Assembly: GCA_014904845.1 (NCBI GenBank)
Contig: MU119218.1
Span: 368,774-432,773 of the forward strand
DNA: 64,000 nt
DNA from: Acephala macrosclerotiorum
Taxonomy: Eukaryota > Ascomycota > Leotiomycetes > Helotiales > Mollisiaceae
Direction: 5' to 3'
Shown: positions 1-11,643 of the stretch, piece by piece
Numbering within the stretch: the first letter of the stretch is position 1
Layout of the letters: each line of letters opens with the position of its first letter
Program-made: the position numbers and the translations under genes
Notes under the pieces: model-generated
Databases searched by the model: none
What the model saw: only the letters and a program-made list of their open reading frames with translations
What the model was told of the DNA's origin: nothing

Positions 1-3000
1 ATCGAAAGCAATTCAAGTGCCATCGATTGCCAGCTACACTATCATTAGCATTGTTAAATATCGACGTCGGCGGACCCATCATAGCTCCGTCGTGGGTGTC
101 GAAGAGAAGTATGAGGCTCCAAGCCCATAGCATGACAAGAATCACTCACCAAGCTCAAATGCCTTGCCTTCCTCTAGAATCTGTGAATCACCATCAGTAT
201 TACGCACATTCAACACTGTCCGAGCGAACGTACGTCTCCGCAGCCTTTGCACGGATATGCCACATCGTCCCCTTCCATTGGAGAGTCAAGATAATCGGCC
301 GGCGACTCCATCTTGGATTGTAGTCAGGTCGTCTCAGCGACCTTGTGTTCTCCGATGTCTCCAGCTGCCTTTCCTCCTCGAGATAACGACTTCTGAATGG
401 GTTAGAACATGAATTGTGGAAGACGCGATCCTCGACGTTGCCCCCTCGGGGTGCGGTGCACGGTTGCCAGGAGAATTGCTCTACGTACGCAAGTCGATTC
501 CGGCAGGGGATGGAGCTAGTCCAGGCGATCTTTAATGAAGTGGAGCTATCGCGGGCCGTGAAGGAAAGAAGAGAGAAGGGGGGTAGGCAGGTAACGGTGA
601 GGAATAATTATGTTCAGCCCGCGGGCATATCGATCGACCGCACAATTGTACACTGAAGGCGGTGTTGGAAGAGAGGCGTGAGGGACTGCGAAGGATGACT
701 TGACTGCTAGGATGTGCTGTGTGTTAGGAACCTAAGACATTCCATGCCAAGGCCCTTCGGGTTGGTAAGGTTAAGTTGTGAAAAATTGTCTCGAGAACGA
801 CTCAATCGAGAGTCAGCTAGGGGCGGCGTCGATTTGTGATTGTGAGCTTGCGGCGGTCCTTCTGGCGGGACTTAACAGCGACGAGATGGTCGTAGTGCAG
901 GCTAGGTACACGCTTCCAAAATGAAAAGTGGTGAGTGCCTGGTGGTGAATGAGCAAGTTCAGAAATCCGGACCCTGATGATGGTTGATGGCTGCTTGCGC
1001 AGGAACTGTTCACTCCTTCCAGGGCTCTCCCCACAGCCTTTCTGAGTTGCTTGAAGAGTGCCGTAGGGAGGTCGAATGGGGCTAGCGTGATTTGGGCTAG
1101 ACGTTTCACATATACTGCTAGCTAAGCCAACAAGACGACCACAGTTTGATACAAACTTTCCAGGAGACTCTCGCATCGATCTCGAGCATCATCTTGCATT
1201 CAAGGTTCAGACATTCTTGTTCACAGCCGTCTCTGCTTTTTGCCAATGGGAACGTTCAGCACCTGAACATAATAATCATGGCCTGCCTTCTCACGAATGC
1301 GGGATCTAATAATATCTCCTACCTGGCCTCCGTTTCCTCCGAGCCCCGGCTTCTAGCCCCTGACTTCCTCATCCAGTGATGGTTGGTGCTCTTTCTCAAC
1401 CTCCACTTCACGAGGTTCTCACTTCACCGACTCGTAACTTCGTAACACAAGATTACACTGCAACCGCAGCGCCCGGAAGGTACAAAGCCCTTGTGCTCCT
1501 CCATTTACATTGGAGACTTTGTCAGGAGACCACTAAATCTGCAGATGCGTTTCCTCAGCATGGAAACCACGAGGATATCGATGGTTCAAGACGCGTGATG
1601 CACGTCCGCAAGAAACAACTTCATCTTCTTGAACCAAACTCCGTGTTTGGTACTACACACCAAACAAATCGAGAAAGGCCTTGGACTTTCCCGGAATAAC
1701 TCAATTTCGTGAGAGACAACCTCATCTGGATAATGGAGCCTTGGAAGGATTTGACCCAAGATTTGAGCGACATCGAGGAGGGTTGGGATATTCGTCCGAA
1801 GGACAGATTCCGACAAAGGGACGAGGACAAATATCAGCAAATTGGTAGGATCGGCGTTTGATATACATTGACACATTTGGTCTCTTTGAACAGGAAACTA
1901 CTCAAGATATCTAGTGCTTCATCGATCCTCTTGATAGCAGGCTGAACCCTGGCACATCCTCCCAACTCTATCATGACAGTTCCACTCTTGAAACGGGAAA
2001 GACTCGACGACTCGTGAGAACAGATCATCCAGCTGTTTCGTTCCACCCCACCCATAAGATTACCGATTGTGCCAGATTCGGGTGGGCATCTGGTCCTCTT
2101 AGAAGACATCACCTAAAAGACGAAACCCTTCAGTTTCCGTTCTGTCCATTCAAAACTCCAAACATCCTGCTCACCAAGCCACGCCACATCCCGACCAAGA
2201 ATAGTTCGAAACACCTCGCCAATGGAGTTGAGGCCAACCAGGGCGACCACTCAACCTGGCGATTCAAAGCGCCCCTGGCGCTCACAAATCATCGCTTGCG
2301 CCATCCCGAAACGTCTAGGCCTCTCGACGCCTGGTCGTTGATCATCATTCTCCCGCCAAACTCCCGCGCCTGACAAATATTCTACATCGGCAATCCATCA
2401 CGTGCGGAAGATTCGCAAACTTTGCCAGGCACAGACAAGAGTCGAGGCACAGATCTCATCTCATGTCTGTGCTCTTCGTGGCTCGCAATAGTTGAGATCT
2501 CACGGTCAAAGCGTCTGTAAATCTTAGGACTCATATTATCGAATCAGGGCGACCTCATGGCAGACAGATGACAGGCTCGTGGCTTTTTTTTCTGGCTTCG
2601 TCTTAGCCCTTCTCCTTTCGCAGCCACAATCAGCATCAAAATATCTTAGCGATAACCCTACAACCAACATAAAGTCTCAGCCTCATTAGCTGGCAACTAC
2701 TGTCGAGGCATATTTGATAAAGGCATAAACTATGACCACTCTGCAATCAAGCGCTCGTTTATGCGAACAGATTTCAGAAGCGGTGATCGGAACCGAGATC
2801 ATCATTTCAGGGGCTGGTGATCGGTTCGCAATGCTTTTATATTCCGACAACTATGCTGACGAAAATTCTTCATGCAAAAGTTGATGACCAGATGAACCGC
2901 GGATCTGATTAGTTGTTGCTCATTTATCTGATGTCGCGTGATCTTGATTTTTATTCAGGCAAAGTAAAGTAGCTGAACTCATAAATGGTAAGCTTAGACG

Positions 3001-3054
3001 AGCACTTTCCAGTATACACGAACCTAGAACGTCACTTAGTGTGCCGAACTTCCG

Positions 3055-4290
3055 GATACGTGACCCAAACCCAAGAACTGCAATTCATCTGGGCGGTCCA
3101 CCCGGCAAAGGTCACCATCCCGTCCATTTCTAGTGTTCAATTTACCTTACCCCACGGTTCATATCAACGTACGAAGCCAGGAACATTCACTTGGACTAAG
3201 AACTAGGTATGAATAGTGTCATACTCTCAGGACTGGCAAGATAGATCACTTGAAGTTTTGTCCCAGTTTCCTTTTCAAGTCCTAGAGAGTTCGTGGCAAT
3301 CGCATGCTCTACGACTCTTATTTTCCCTATTTAAGGCCTACCGTATCCCTGAAGATTATGCCATAGCCGCGGTGTGTATGGGAACGAAAATCATAGAAGC
3401 CTCTTGTCGTGGTTACGGAGAGAACCGATAGTCAAAAGTTTGGAGGCCATGAGCTGATACAGCACCAGCAGGTGCAGTAATTCGTGACCCATCAACCGAA
3501 GAACATCGAGAATATCTCAATAATTACAAAGGCTAGAAACTTCTTTTGCACGATGGAAAATATTCTTTGGGGCGAGATCGATATTTCTAGTAGCTTTTCG
3601 AGCAGTCGCAAAATCGTGGTTGTGCGATATTCTAAAGGTGCAAATTTTGGTTGGGTAACGAATTACTGCACCCTGGTGCAGCTAGTTGAAAAATTGAACA
3701 TAGAAGCAATGGAATGGAGCACCAAGTAGAGGAGGCAAGAGGCTCGTCCCCATTCTACACACATACACGATGGGGAAGGGACGTAGAGAGAAAGCCAAAC
3801 TCGAGCGCGCCGAGAAAAGAATTCGAGATCTCTGTTCTGGTGGGTCGAAGTGTCACCGGACTGGGTGGCTAATGAACCACATCAGCTCAAGAACATCGAA
3901 AACTTGGAATGCCAAGAAGTAACGAGCGGCATGGGAAAAGACTAGGTATCTAATTTATGCTTACAATCAGAAGACTTCGCTTGAAGGAAGCGAGTGAGAC
4001 GTCGGGACAGCGCCGAAGAGGCTATCAACGAAATTACTGTTGTATTAGCTTCTATTGAGTAGGATGAGCTGAAGAAGGAGATGCAAGTTCAAAATTTCGG
4101 AGGACAGGACATTAGAGTAGGTTCGTGATGGCGTTGTTGTCGGAGGTATGAAGCGTGGCGTACCTGACCCGAGAACTGCAAGTCATCAGGGGCGCCAGCG
4201 GCAAGCTGTAACCTAAATTCCACTCACATCATCATCAAGCATAAAAGTGCCATCCATTTCCATACTTCAGCTTACCATTTCCTCCCCGAA
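3055..4290 (+). repeat. Diverged direct repeat, two copies
   Basis: The segment at about 3055-3160 and the one at about 4160-4290 share the order of words TGACCC, AGAACTGCAA, TCATC, GGGCG, CGGCAA and then GTCCATTTC/ATCCATTTC followed by a related TTACC stretch. The second copy carries a few short indels and a roughly 30-bp insertion. They look like two decayed copies of one element on the same strand, about 1.1 kb apart, bracketing the MITE-like element. Confidence 0.4.
3460..3682. mobile_element. MITE-like element with terminal inverted repeats
   Basis: The left end (about 3460-3497) and the reverse complement of the right end (about 3645-3682) share a roughly 35-bp imperfect inverted repeat, whose best-conserved core is GGTGCAGTAATTCGT (with one gap just before it). 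Both ends are followed directly by a TA dinucleotide (3458-3459 and 3683-3684), the target duplication of Tc1/mariner/pogo-type elements. At 223 bp with no transposase frame it fits a non-autonomous miniature element. The boundaries rest on the TA positions and could be off by a few bases. Confidence 0.6.
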
Positions 4291-4740
4291 GAACGAGCTG
4301 AAGGCTGAAACCCCACTGCTGCATACAAAATTATCACCAACACGCTGCAAGCTCAGCTCGCTGCTCGTCTCCAATCCCACGAATAGGAAGATCTATCACA
4401 AGCTGCATAGACGAGGTGCAGGCAGTCGGCACCCAAAGCAGCAACTCTCTCGACACACACAATCATTGTAGTCGGACAATTTATTCGCATTGCATTACAA
4501 TTCAACTACTTGGGGCCTATTACTTAATAAAGACGCATACAAACGCCAAACGAAATGCACTCTTCCTCCAAGACTACAGGGCGCCTCACTCCTTGCTCCA
4601 TCAGCTTATCTCAAAAAGTGTTCGGGTGGAAGAACGACAAGAACGGAAACGAAGAAGAACAGGAATTTTATTACACGTGACCCCTTTCTTCCCATCTCTC
4701 AACCCAAACTCATGCCATCGCCGTAAAGTGCCAGCCAGCC

Positions 4741-7700
4741 TCAGCTAGCAGCAGCAAACTCTCTCTGCCTCTTGACAATATAATAAGTAATCAAGCTCTT
4801 CGGATCATCTCTCACACCACCAAGAGCCTCCCAGAATCGGCTTTCGCCAACTCGTCCATGAACACTAACACAAAGCTCCACAGCATCCATCCTAACCCCA
4901 CTCTCGGCACTCTCAAGACACCTAGCTGCCAATTTACACATACCATCTACCTCCTCGTCACTTGGTACGAACTCCTTCTTGACCTGCAGTAGTTCCTTGA
5001 TGATGTGGAGACCCATGGATAGAGCGCGGCAGCCTTCGAGAGTCATTTGTTCGTTTTGAAGGCGAGAGGTGATGGTGTCGATTGTTCGCTTGGGGTCGGA
5101 GAGAGTTACGAGCTCATCTGCTAAGAGCTCGAGGCCGCTGACGATGTGGGTGCGGGCATCGTAACAGCTGCGTGTTGCTAGAAGGGATTCCAGGCCTTTA
5201 GGGACATGGGGTCGGAATGCTTCGCGGTCTTTCTTGTACATGAGTTTGATGGTAGCCAGGATCTGGGCTTTGACATCTTGGACCTTTTCGGCCGGGAGAG
5301 AGGATAATGGTGATTCGAGATACTCGAATAGACCGAGGAGTAGAACGTCAAATTTGTCGTCAGACCATGCTGCCTTATTGTCCCTGATCAGGCCCTGGAG
5401 TTTGCGGAATCCGTGAACATCAAGGGATTTGGCCTTGATCTTTGAGATACCGCTATCAAGTAGTCGGGAATTCTGCTTGAATTTCTCAGGCGACATAGCG
5501 GGCGTTTTCGGAGAGTCAACCGCGTCTACACCGTCTACACCGTTCATGCCATTGATACTATTTCTGTTGATGTTTGCAGCATCTTCTTGGAGAACTGGTG
5601 CTGTAATGGCTGGTCTTGGCGTTGTCTGATCATCCGTGCTCGAGAACGGATCCTCGTAGACCTTCATAGGCTTCAACGGAGTTACAATATCGTCTTCGTC
5701 TGAATCGTCAATAGTCTGAGGTATGTTCTTGCCATGAGAATCCTTCAATCCTGTCAGTGTTGGAACGACCATAGTGAAATCTTCGTCATTCTTGGCTGGG
5801 CTCGATGATGGGAGATTACTCCTCATCGTAGGTTTCGGTCGCACTGGACTGGCTTTAGGCGAAGGTGCGACTCTGCTGATTGTGCTCTTCGCGGGACTGG
5901 TATGGGTAGAATGGCTCGCATGACTTGAGTGACTGGTATTCGGCCTCTGGGGCACTTTCTTGGGTGGACTATTACTGCTGGCGCTTGGTGTTCGACCTTT
6001 GGCCACTCTGGTTGATGGACTCGTGTTCGTGTCACTGTTACTGGGCCCGTGACCAGGACGTCTGACAGAATAGGGTCCTGCTGTCGCAGGTCTCGCCGTC
6101 AATTCTGGTCGTGGGGCTGGACGGAATTTTGTTGGTCGCATTGGAGCGACAGACAAACCACCATGGGCTACAGTGGTAGATTCGGGTCGGACTCTCATAG
6201 GAGCTGCATCTGAGGAAGCTGAAGCTGATGATGATGACGATGAAACCGTTCTCACTGGCGAGTTGAAGCTCGACATAGCTGAACCTGGTCTCGCAGGGAG
6301 GTTCTTGGTTGCTGCCAGTGCAGCTTTCTTCTGAGCGAGCATTGTCTCTCTTAAGGATGGTTTTGGTGGACCACTCGTGCTTTTGGAGAAACCCAAGCCT
6401 GGTCGAGCCTGAGCGACCACTTCTGGCTTCTTGGGGGAATTGGGATTATCTGGCGCATTTTCTAATAGTCTCTGCTGAGTTGCGTCGAGAGTCGCCATTA
6501 TCCTGCACAGTATTAGCAGCGCTTTCGTGGTAATCAAATCTTTTTGCTCACGCTTCTGCCTTTGCAGGCCACATCAGAGCAAAGGCCCAGTAAGTTGAAC
6601 GCATGTTTTCTCGAACGCCAGGGTTCGCATCTGCAAGACCCTTCTTGATGCACTTCTCGATCAACTCAAGTCCACCGGTGTGCTCAATGTGGCTCTTGTG
6701 ATGAGCTTCCTTCTTCAGCAAAGTCTTGAGCCAACCAGTGGCATAGGTTCTGGGCTGAACATTCTTGTCTTGGCAAGCCATCCAGATGTGCTGCATGATT
6801 CGGTTGGTGTATGAGACTTTGCTGATAATGATATCCACAGTCGCATTTCCTTGCTGAGAACTGATCTTCTTCGTGCCACCGCAAAGTTTGATCAGGTTCT
6901 GAAGCAGCAATTCGACCATCGGATCCAGTCCTGGTCCAGCAGTTCGGGCGATTTCTTGGACAACACTGCAACCTTCCTTGGAAAGACTAGTTCTCAGCGA
7001 ATTGACCGCCTTCAAAATACCATCCAAAAGTCCCTTGATACCAGCAAGGAAAGCATCATGAAAATCGCTAAGTGCGTTTCCTGCGTTGAGTCTGCGTAGT
7101 TTAGTACAGCTTTGCTCTCTCTTTAACCAATTTTGCTCGGATTCCTTTCCTTCAAAAAATGGATGCATGTCCCTGAAAATGTCTTCCAGCTCCCTCGAGG
7201 TGTTGACATAGGATGGCTCTACCTGCTCAATTTTTGCTTCAATCGTTGGCGTTGATGGCCGAACGCTCGACATGGAAGAAACGCTATTGGAAAAGGTCGG
7301 CCGTGATGGGATGGGTACCTCAGCAACCTCATGCTCTATAGGTTCCGCGCCGCCGCTGGGCGCTAGATACGGCGTGATAGCGTTGACTATTGCTGGCCGC
7401 ACGTTGAAATTTTTCATTTGTTTCTTGAGGTCGGACTTTGCCGCATTGGGTGCATTCCTGGGCAGGTTAGCAGTGGCTGAGATAGTCTGCGGAGGACATA
7501 CTGGAAGAGTGCAATGACGGAATTTCTTGCAGTATCCCTGACCATGCCATCGGCGTCCTCTAGGAGGTCCATGAAGCTCGTAACAAATGGCTTGAACTGC
7601 ATGCCGTGTTCCTGGTGCATCTGCTAGCGTTTAGCGTTTTTCACGATGTTGACATCGGACCAAATACCTGAACAAGCCAATTCATTGAAGCTTCCTTCAT

Positions 7701-8135
7701 CCTTGAATTCTTTCCTACCATTCCGGCGTTTTTGACTATTCTTTCGACGTCCATTGGCGCCTGCCTCCAAAACGTCGTTAAGCATACTGCTGCCAGCTGC
7801 CTATATTTCTCCTTCGGGTCTCCCAACTTCTCAATCACCAGAGGTAATGTCCGCGCAGCTTCCTTAACAACATATTTCGGTTCCTGTCTCGATAATCTCG
7901 TGAGGAGGTGATTCAGTGTCGAGAAGCCAGCATTGACAATAGCAGCATGCGTGGATGTCATCGATATGCGCGAGGCCTCGAAGAGGGGGAGAACACAAGG
8001 TTCGGGGACATTATTCTGCTTGATGCCGGACTTGACATTGTTGATGAGGTTGACTTTCGCATCGATAGAAGCATCGGTTCGTAATACAGCCAGTAGATTT
8101 GCGACCTGGTCTTCGTTGACCTTCTCTCCAGCCAT
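4741..8135 (-). CDS. stu1: Stu1/CLASP microtubule plus-end-stabilising protein
   Basis: This is the fungal CLASP (Stu1), which binds tubulin through TOG/HEAT-like arrays and stabilises spindle and kinetochore microtubules. Four exons: 8135-7668, 7620-7502, 7457-6552 and 6502-4741, giving 1084 aa, the usual size for filamentous-fungal Stu1. The first ~160 residues are HEAT-like helices (N-terminal TOG). Residues ~200-500 hold the second CLASP_N array. The segment from ~510 to ~770 is a Ser/Pro/Arg-rich basic linker of the kind that binds the microtubule lattice, and the last ~300 residues are helical again. All three introns keep frame and carry GT..AG ends. The start has an in-frame ATG at 8135. 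It is transcribed divergently from the metallopeptidase gene, from a 451-bp shared upstream region. Family assignment is by recognition of the N-terminal TOG text and architecture. Confidence 0.88.
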
Positions 8136-8586
8136 TGTCGGGGAGGGGAATATTCCGGTGCTGTTGATGTGTTGTCAGTCGATGCACAGAAAAGCGCGAA
8201 TAATGTAACCCGGCGGTCGAGGTACCACACGATTCTGAACAACTAAAACTAGATTAAAAGGATCAATACTTACATGCAAAACTGCAGAGATGGAGCAATG
8301 TATTCGCAATGCGGCTGTAAACAAAAATTAATGCGGGCTGTCGTCGCGATAGATACAACGCGCTAGGATCCCGATGCAATATCCCTGTCGGGCTAGGGCC
8401 AGGCACGCCAGGGTCACTCTCCCGCTCGTGCTCAACTTTCTACTTACTACATGCTCGGACTGCTCTAGGAACATTCTTGTCTGATTTTCCCTTTTCTCTC
8501 TGCTTGTGCCTGAATAGAATTTGTTTATAAGGACGTTTGATTTACACAGTCCCTGCATAGCTCGTACATTCCCCCGAGCTACGCAA
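8136..8586. promoter_or_regulatory. Divergent upstream region, stu1 / peptidase
   Basis: A 451-bp gap between the two divergent starts. It must contain both promoters and 5' leaders. I see no TATA box or named operator. The peptidase reading frame is open for 66 nt further upstream (from 8521), so a longer N-terminus is possible, but the ATG at 8587 has the better context (CAAATGAC). Confidence 0.45.
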
Positions 8587-9507
8587 ATGACCGAAACAAG
8601 CCCAGTTCCACCTCTGGTATTCAAGCCGCCTCAATCATCGCGCACAGAAGCTCCTGCTCCATCTGCAACCCCACTTCCTCCAAATTCAAAGAAGACTACA
8701 AGTACTGAGAGTCCGTCGGACAAAGAGGAAGATTCTACCTCGAAGAAGACCCCTCAATTTGTCCTTCCAAAGCTTCGACTCGAGATACGAGACCTGAACC
8801 ATGACGGGGCAGAGGCCTTCCTCTCTGCTGTTGTAGCGAGCAAGGCGTTAGTAGAATCAGTTCGAAGCGTTCTGTCTCTATTGTACCATTCCCCAGATTC
8901 GCCAACAACAACTGTCCCTCCTACTCGTTCAGTAACACTCATCCTGCGACCCATGGACGGTGTGGCCTACACGACTGGCAGCGACCTGGACTCTGATCAC
9001 AAGGAGATCCATTTCTCTCTTGGCTACATAAATGGCATTGCAGCTTCTAGGAAGAAGGACGAAATCATGGGAGTGTTGACGCATGAAATGGTCCATTGCT
9101 ATCAATATAACGCCTTTGGCACCTGCCCTGGCGGCCTGACCGAAGGCATTGCAGATTGGGTACGACTGAACGCGGATCTGAGCCCCCCACATTGGAAGAA
9201 AGAAACCTCAGGCAATTGGGATGCTGGCTATCAACACACAGGCTATTTCCTGCAGTATCTGGAGGAGAGATTTGGTGTGGGCACTGTAAGGAGGATGAAC
9301 GAGAAGTTGAGGATCGTGAGATATGAGGAGAAGAGATTCTGGACCGAGCTGATCGGCAGACCAGTCGAGCAGCTTTGGGGGGATTATGCCAAAGCGGTTG
9401 GGGAGGAGCTCAAGACCGAGGATGACGAGGGCGTTCTTGTCGAAAAAGAGGACGCAAGTGCACCCAAGGAGACTGCAATGCCAACCACGAAAAACGAGTA
9501 CCTATAA
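8587..9507 (+). CDS. Basic secretory protein-type zinc metallopeptidase
   Basis: A single-exon gene of 306 aa. It belongs to the 'peptidase of plants and bacteria' family (PF04450, basic secretory proteins). The zinc motif HExxH is present as HEMVH at residues 166-170, followed by the family's GGLTEGIADW signature about 15 residues later. That signature supplies a third metal ligand and marks this family apart from other HExxH enzymes. The C-terminal part contains the expected aromatic, Tyr/Gly-rich segment (GYQHTGYFLQYLE). The first ~55 residues are Pro/Ser/Thr/Lys-rich and show no signal peptide, so unlike the plant proteins this one appears intracellular. The substrate is unknown. It is divergent from stu1. 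Confidence 0.85.
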   Translation: MTETSPVPPLVFKPPQSSRTEAPAPSATPLPPNSKKTTSTESPSDKEEDSTSKKTPQFVLPKLRLEIRDLNHDGAEAFLSAVVASKALVESVRSVLSLLYHSPDSPTTTVPPTRSVTLILRPMDGVAYTTGSDLDSDHKEIHFSLGYINGIAASRKKDEIMGVLTHEMVHCYQYNAFGTCPGGLTEGIADWVRLNADLSPPHWKKETSGNWDAGYQHTGYFLQYLEERFGVGTVRRMNEKLRIVRYEEKRFWTELIGRPVEQLWGDYAKAVGEELKTEDDEGVLVEKEDASAPKETAMPTTKNEYL

Positions 9508-9803
9508 GTAGTGTAGAAGCCAGCATCGTTTTAGCGAGCCATATGTGATACCCGGCAGCACAAAGTCAGACACAGCATTCGGGCGCATCAGCGAGGTGTT
9601 TGATTATGTTAGCGATGTTTATATTTTCTCTACACAACCCTTCCTAGCACACAAGCTGCACTTTTCTCTATCTTCGGTTTCAGAAACCCATTTTCTTCAT
9701 TTCAGTCATTTCGTTGTTACCATTCCCTTTCCAGAGAAGTCCACCTACTAACGCCATTAGTCCAAATACTACATTCTAGTATACACACTACTTCTTGTTG
9801 CCT

Positions 9804-10079
9804 CTAACGTCTCGGCTCCGTAGCAAGCGCTTGCGCGCCTCGAGACGATGACCTAGAAGAAGATGCAGAGGAACTGTTGCTAGAAAGCATTGCACGGCGA
9901 GCACTTCGCAACTGTCAGAAATCGATCAAGTGAAGATGGGAATCAGAAACTCACCGAGCCTCTTTATGTTGGAAGACAGCCTTATACTTCACGCCGCCCA
10001 CTATCAAGTTGAATGGTACTTCTTTGCCATTCCGCATCGCTTCATAGATTTGGTCGTCGAGGGACATTCGAGAAGGCAT
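9804..10079 (-). CDS. Small two-exon protein, 74 aa, unknown function
   Basis: Too short for a simple ORF call. Exon 1 is 10079-9955 (ATG in the context ACAAAATGCC) and exon 2 is 9903-9804. The intron has GTGAGT at its 5' end, a CTGAC branch site and the acceptor GCGAAG. A nearer AG two bases after the branch A would be too close and would also give an unnatural reading frame. The N-terminal half (MSLDDQIYEAMRNGKEVPFN, then a short hydrophobic LIVGG segment) looks like a compact folded unit. The C-terminal half is Arg/Ala/Ser-rich and low complexity. I do not recognise a family. It ends 296 bp from the peptidase stop, in convergent orientation. Confidence 0.6.
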
Positions 10080-11643
10080 TTTGTACCAAACCAGTTGTGG
10101 CTTCTAGTGGTGTAGGAAGAGCTTTGGCAGACACTGAGAGGAGAAATTATTGACAGCGAGGAATCACACTATCTGGAAGTCTACCGATACTTGATGTGAA
10201 GCTGCTGCCACATACCCAAGAGGGCGACTGACCTTCACTTATACATACGAGTGTACGGCCTTTTACCGAGCCAAGAGGCTCTTCAAATGCCGCAAACACG
10301 TATAGCCATATTCGGACTCATATTGAGGCACGCCGTAGCTTCATTCGTCTTTCCATTACCGAACTCGGACTACTTGATATGCCCACCAATTCAAATTTCC
10401 AATAAAGTTTTCAGATGCGATTCCCGCCCTTTCCGCCTTGCAGCAAAGGCGCCGAACCGAACTTTGACAAGACCTCGCAAGCATGGCAGCTCCTCGTTAC
10501 GTCGAGGATCATCCTGACAGGGGCGTTTCATCCGGGATAGGGATGCTGAATTTGACATTGGGAGCCGCATGGCAATGGATGATTGGTGGATGTAACGAGG
10601 TGAGACGCTCTTCGGGCGGTACTCGGCGTCGGTGGCTGAGTGAAGCTCGCCCAAGTGGCTAATATTTGCCGAACGAAAGTTGAGAGTGAAGCGGTGTGAG
10701 CCTCATCTCTTTATATCGAGGGGAAAGCTAAGAAGGGTTGAATGGAGGCATACACGTGATGACGTCCTCCTCGAGTTACCCCAATCCTCTGGATCGGCGC
10801 ATGATTTCAGCTGGTTTCACTCTCAGTATACTACCCACAGGCCGAAATAAATGTTAATCGTGAGGTGATTGTGGCCGTGTTGCCAAGGGGTGGTGAGACC
10901 AATCATCTCTCCACGATTCACGGTATTTTGCTATATCTAGTTAAATACTGGCCTGTGCCTATTAACATTTATTATGGCCTGTAGAGAGTAGGGAGCATCG
11001 CCTATCTAGCTTGTAGATTACACAATGATGCGAAGGAGATACCCCAAGTCCTTAAATTGTCCGAAATCAAGAAAAGGTCTCAGGTTCTAAAAATTTCGTT
11101 ACTTTACGTATCTCGCAACTCACTCTGATTGTCCCTGTTGTAGCTCAGGATACTCGTATATGGATAGGAGGACCTGCTTTTTGAAGTTTTTGATGCGACG
11201 CTACAGCGTAAAGAAAGCCACCTGTGGCGTTAGGCTTATCGACAGCACTTTCTAAAGATAGCGGGGTCCGCGCATTATCGTCGTCGTAACCAGCATCACT
11301 CCGCCTTACATTCCTTCTACTTCTTGACGCCTTCCTTCTTTTCCTCCTTTCCCTCTTCTTAGAACTCAATTCAACAGCAGGCAACTGTCAAAATGCCTGC
11401 CGTTGTTGCAAAAGGTACGTCAGCCACACATCCAGAACACTCCACCAATTCCCATGACATGATAGGCGAATCATGTGCCCCATGCGACACGCCCGGTGGC
11501 GGATTGCGCGGACCTCGAGGCAACAAGATTCGACGATCGAAAGTTTCCTACCAACAATTAAACTTGCAGGAACTGCCCTGCTTCTCTTCCATTACTCTTC
11601 TCCATCAACTTCCTAGTTATTCATTTTCAAACACTTCTACAAA
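10080..11643. other. Intergenic region with inverted-repeat element and possible upstream ORF
   Basis: No gene of convincing size. It contains an inverted-repeat element at 10837-10982. It also contains an ATG at 11394 in strong context (GTCAAAATGCC) followed after eight codons by a GTACGT donor. If spliced to the acceptor TTGCAG at about 11568, it encodes only about 22 codons and stops before the next gene's ATG at 11644. That would be a spliced 5' leader with an upstream ORF for that gene; this is inference. Confidence 0.4.
10837..10982. mobile_element. MITE-like 146-bp inverted-repeat element
   Basis: The first 22 bp (beginning ACAGGCCGAAATAAATG) and the last 22 bp (ending ATTATGGCCTGT) are inverted copies with two mismatches. 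The CAGGCC hexamer recurs again just inside the right arm. There is no coding capacity. I could not find a clear target-site duplication, so it may be an old MITE or simply a transcribed hairpin. Confidence 0.45.

Larger units (their letters stand above)
1..4740. other. Gene-free region with element relics
   Basis: No reading frame here gives a convincing protein: the open frames are 60-119 codons, low in conserved motifs, and overlap one another on both strands. The stretch holds an inverted-repeat element at 3460-3682 and two diverged copies of one segment at about 3055-3160 and 4160-4290 (separate entries). A short lysine/arginine-rich frame begins with an ATG at about 3770 and breaks down soon after; it may be a relic of a regulatory or transposon gene. 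The left 3 kb shows nothing I can name. Confidence 0.6.
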
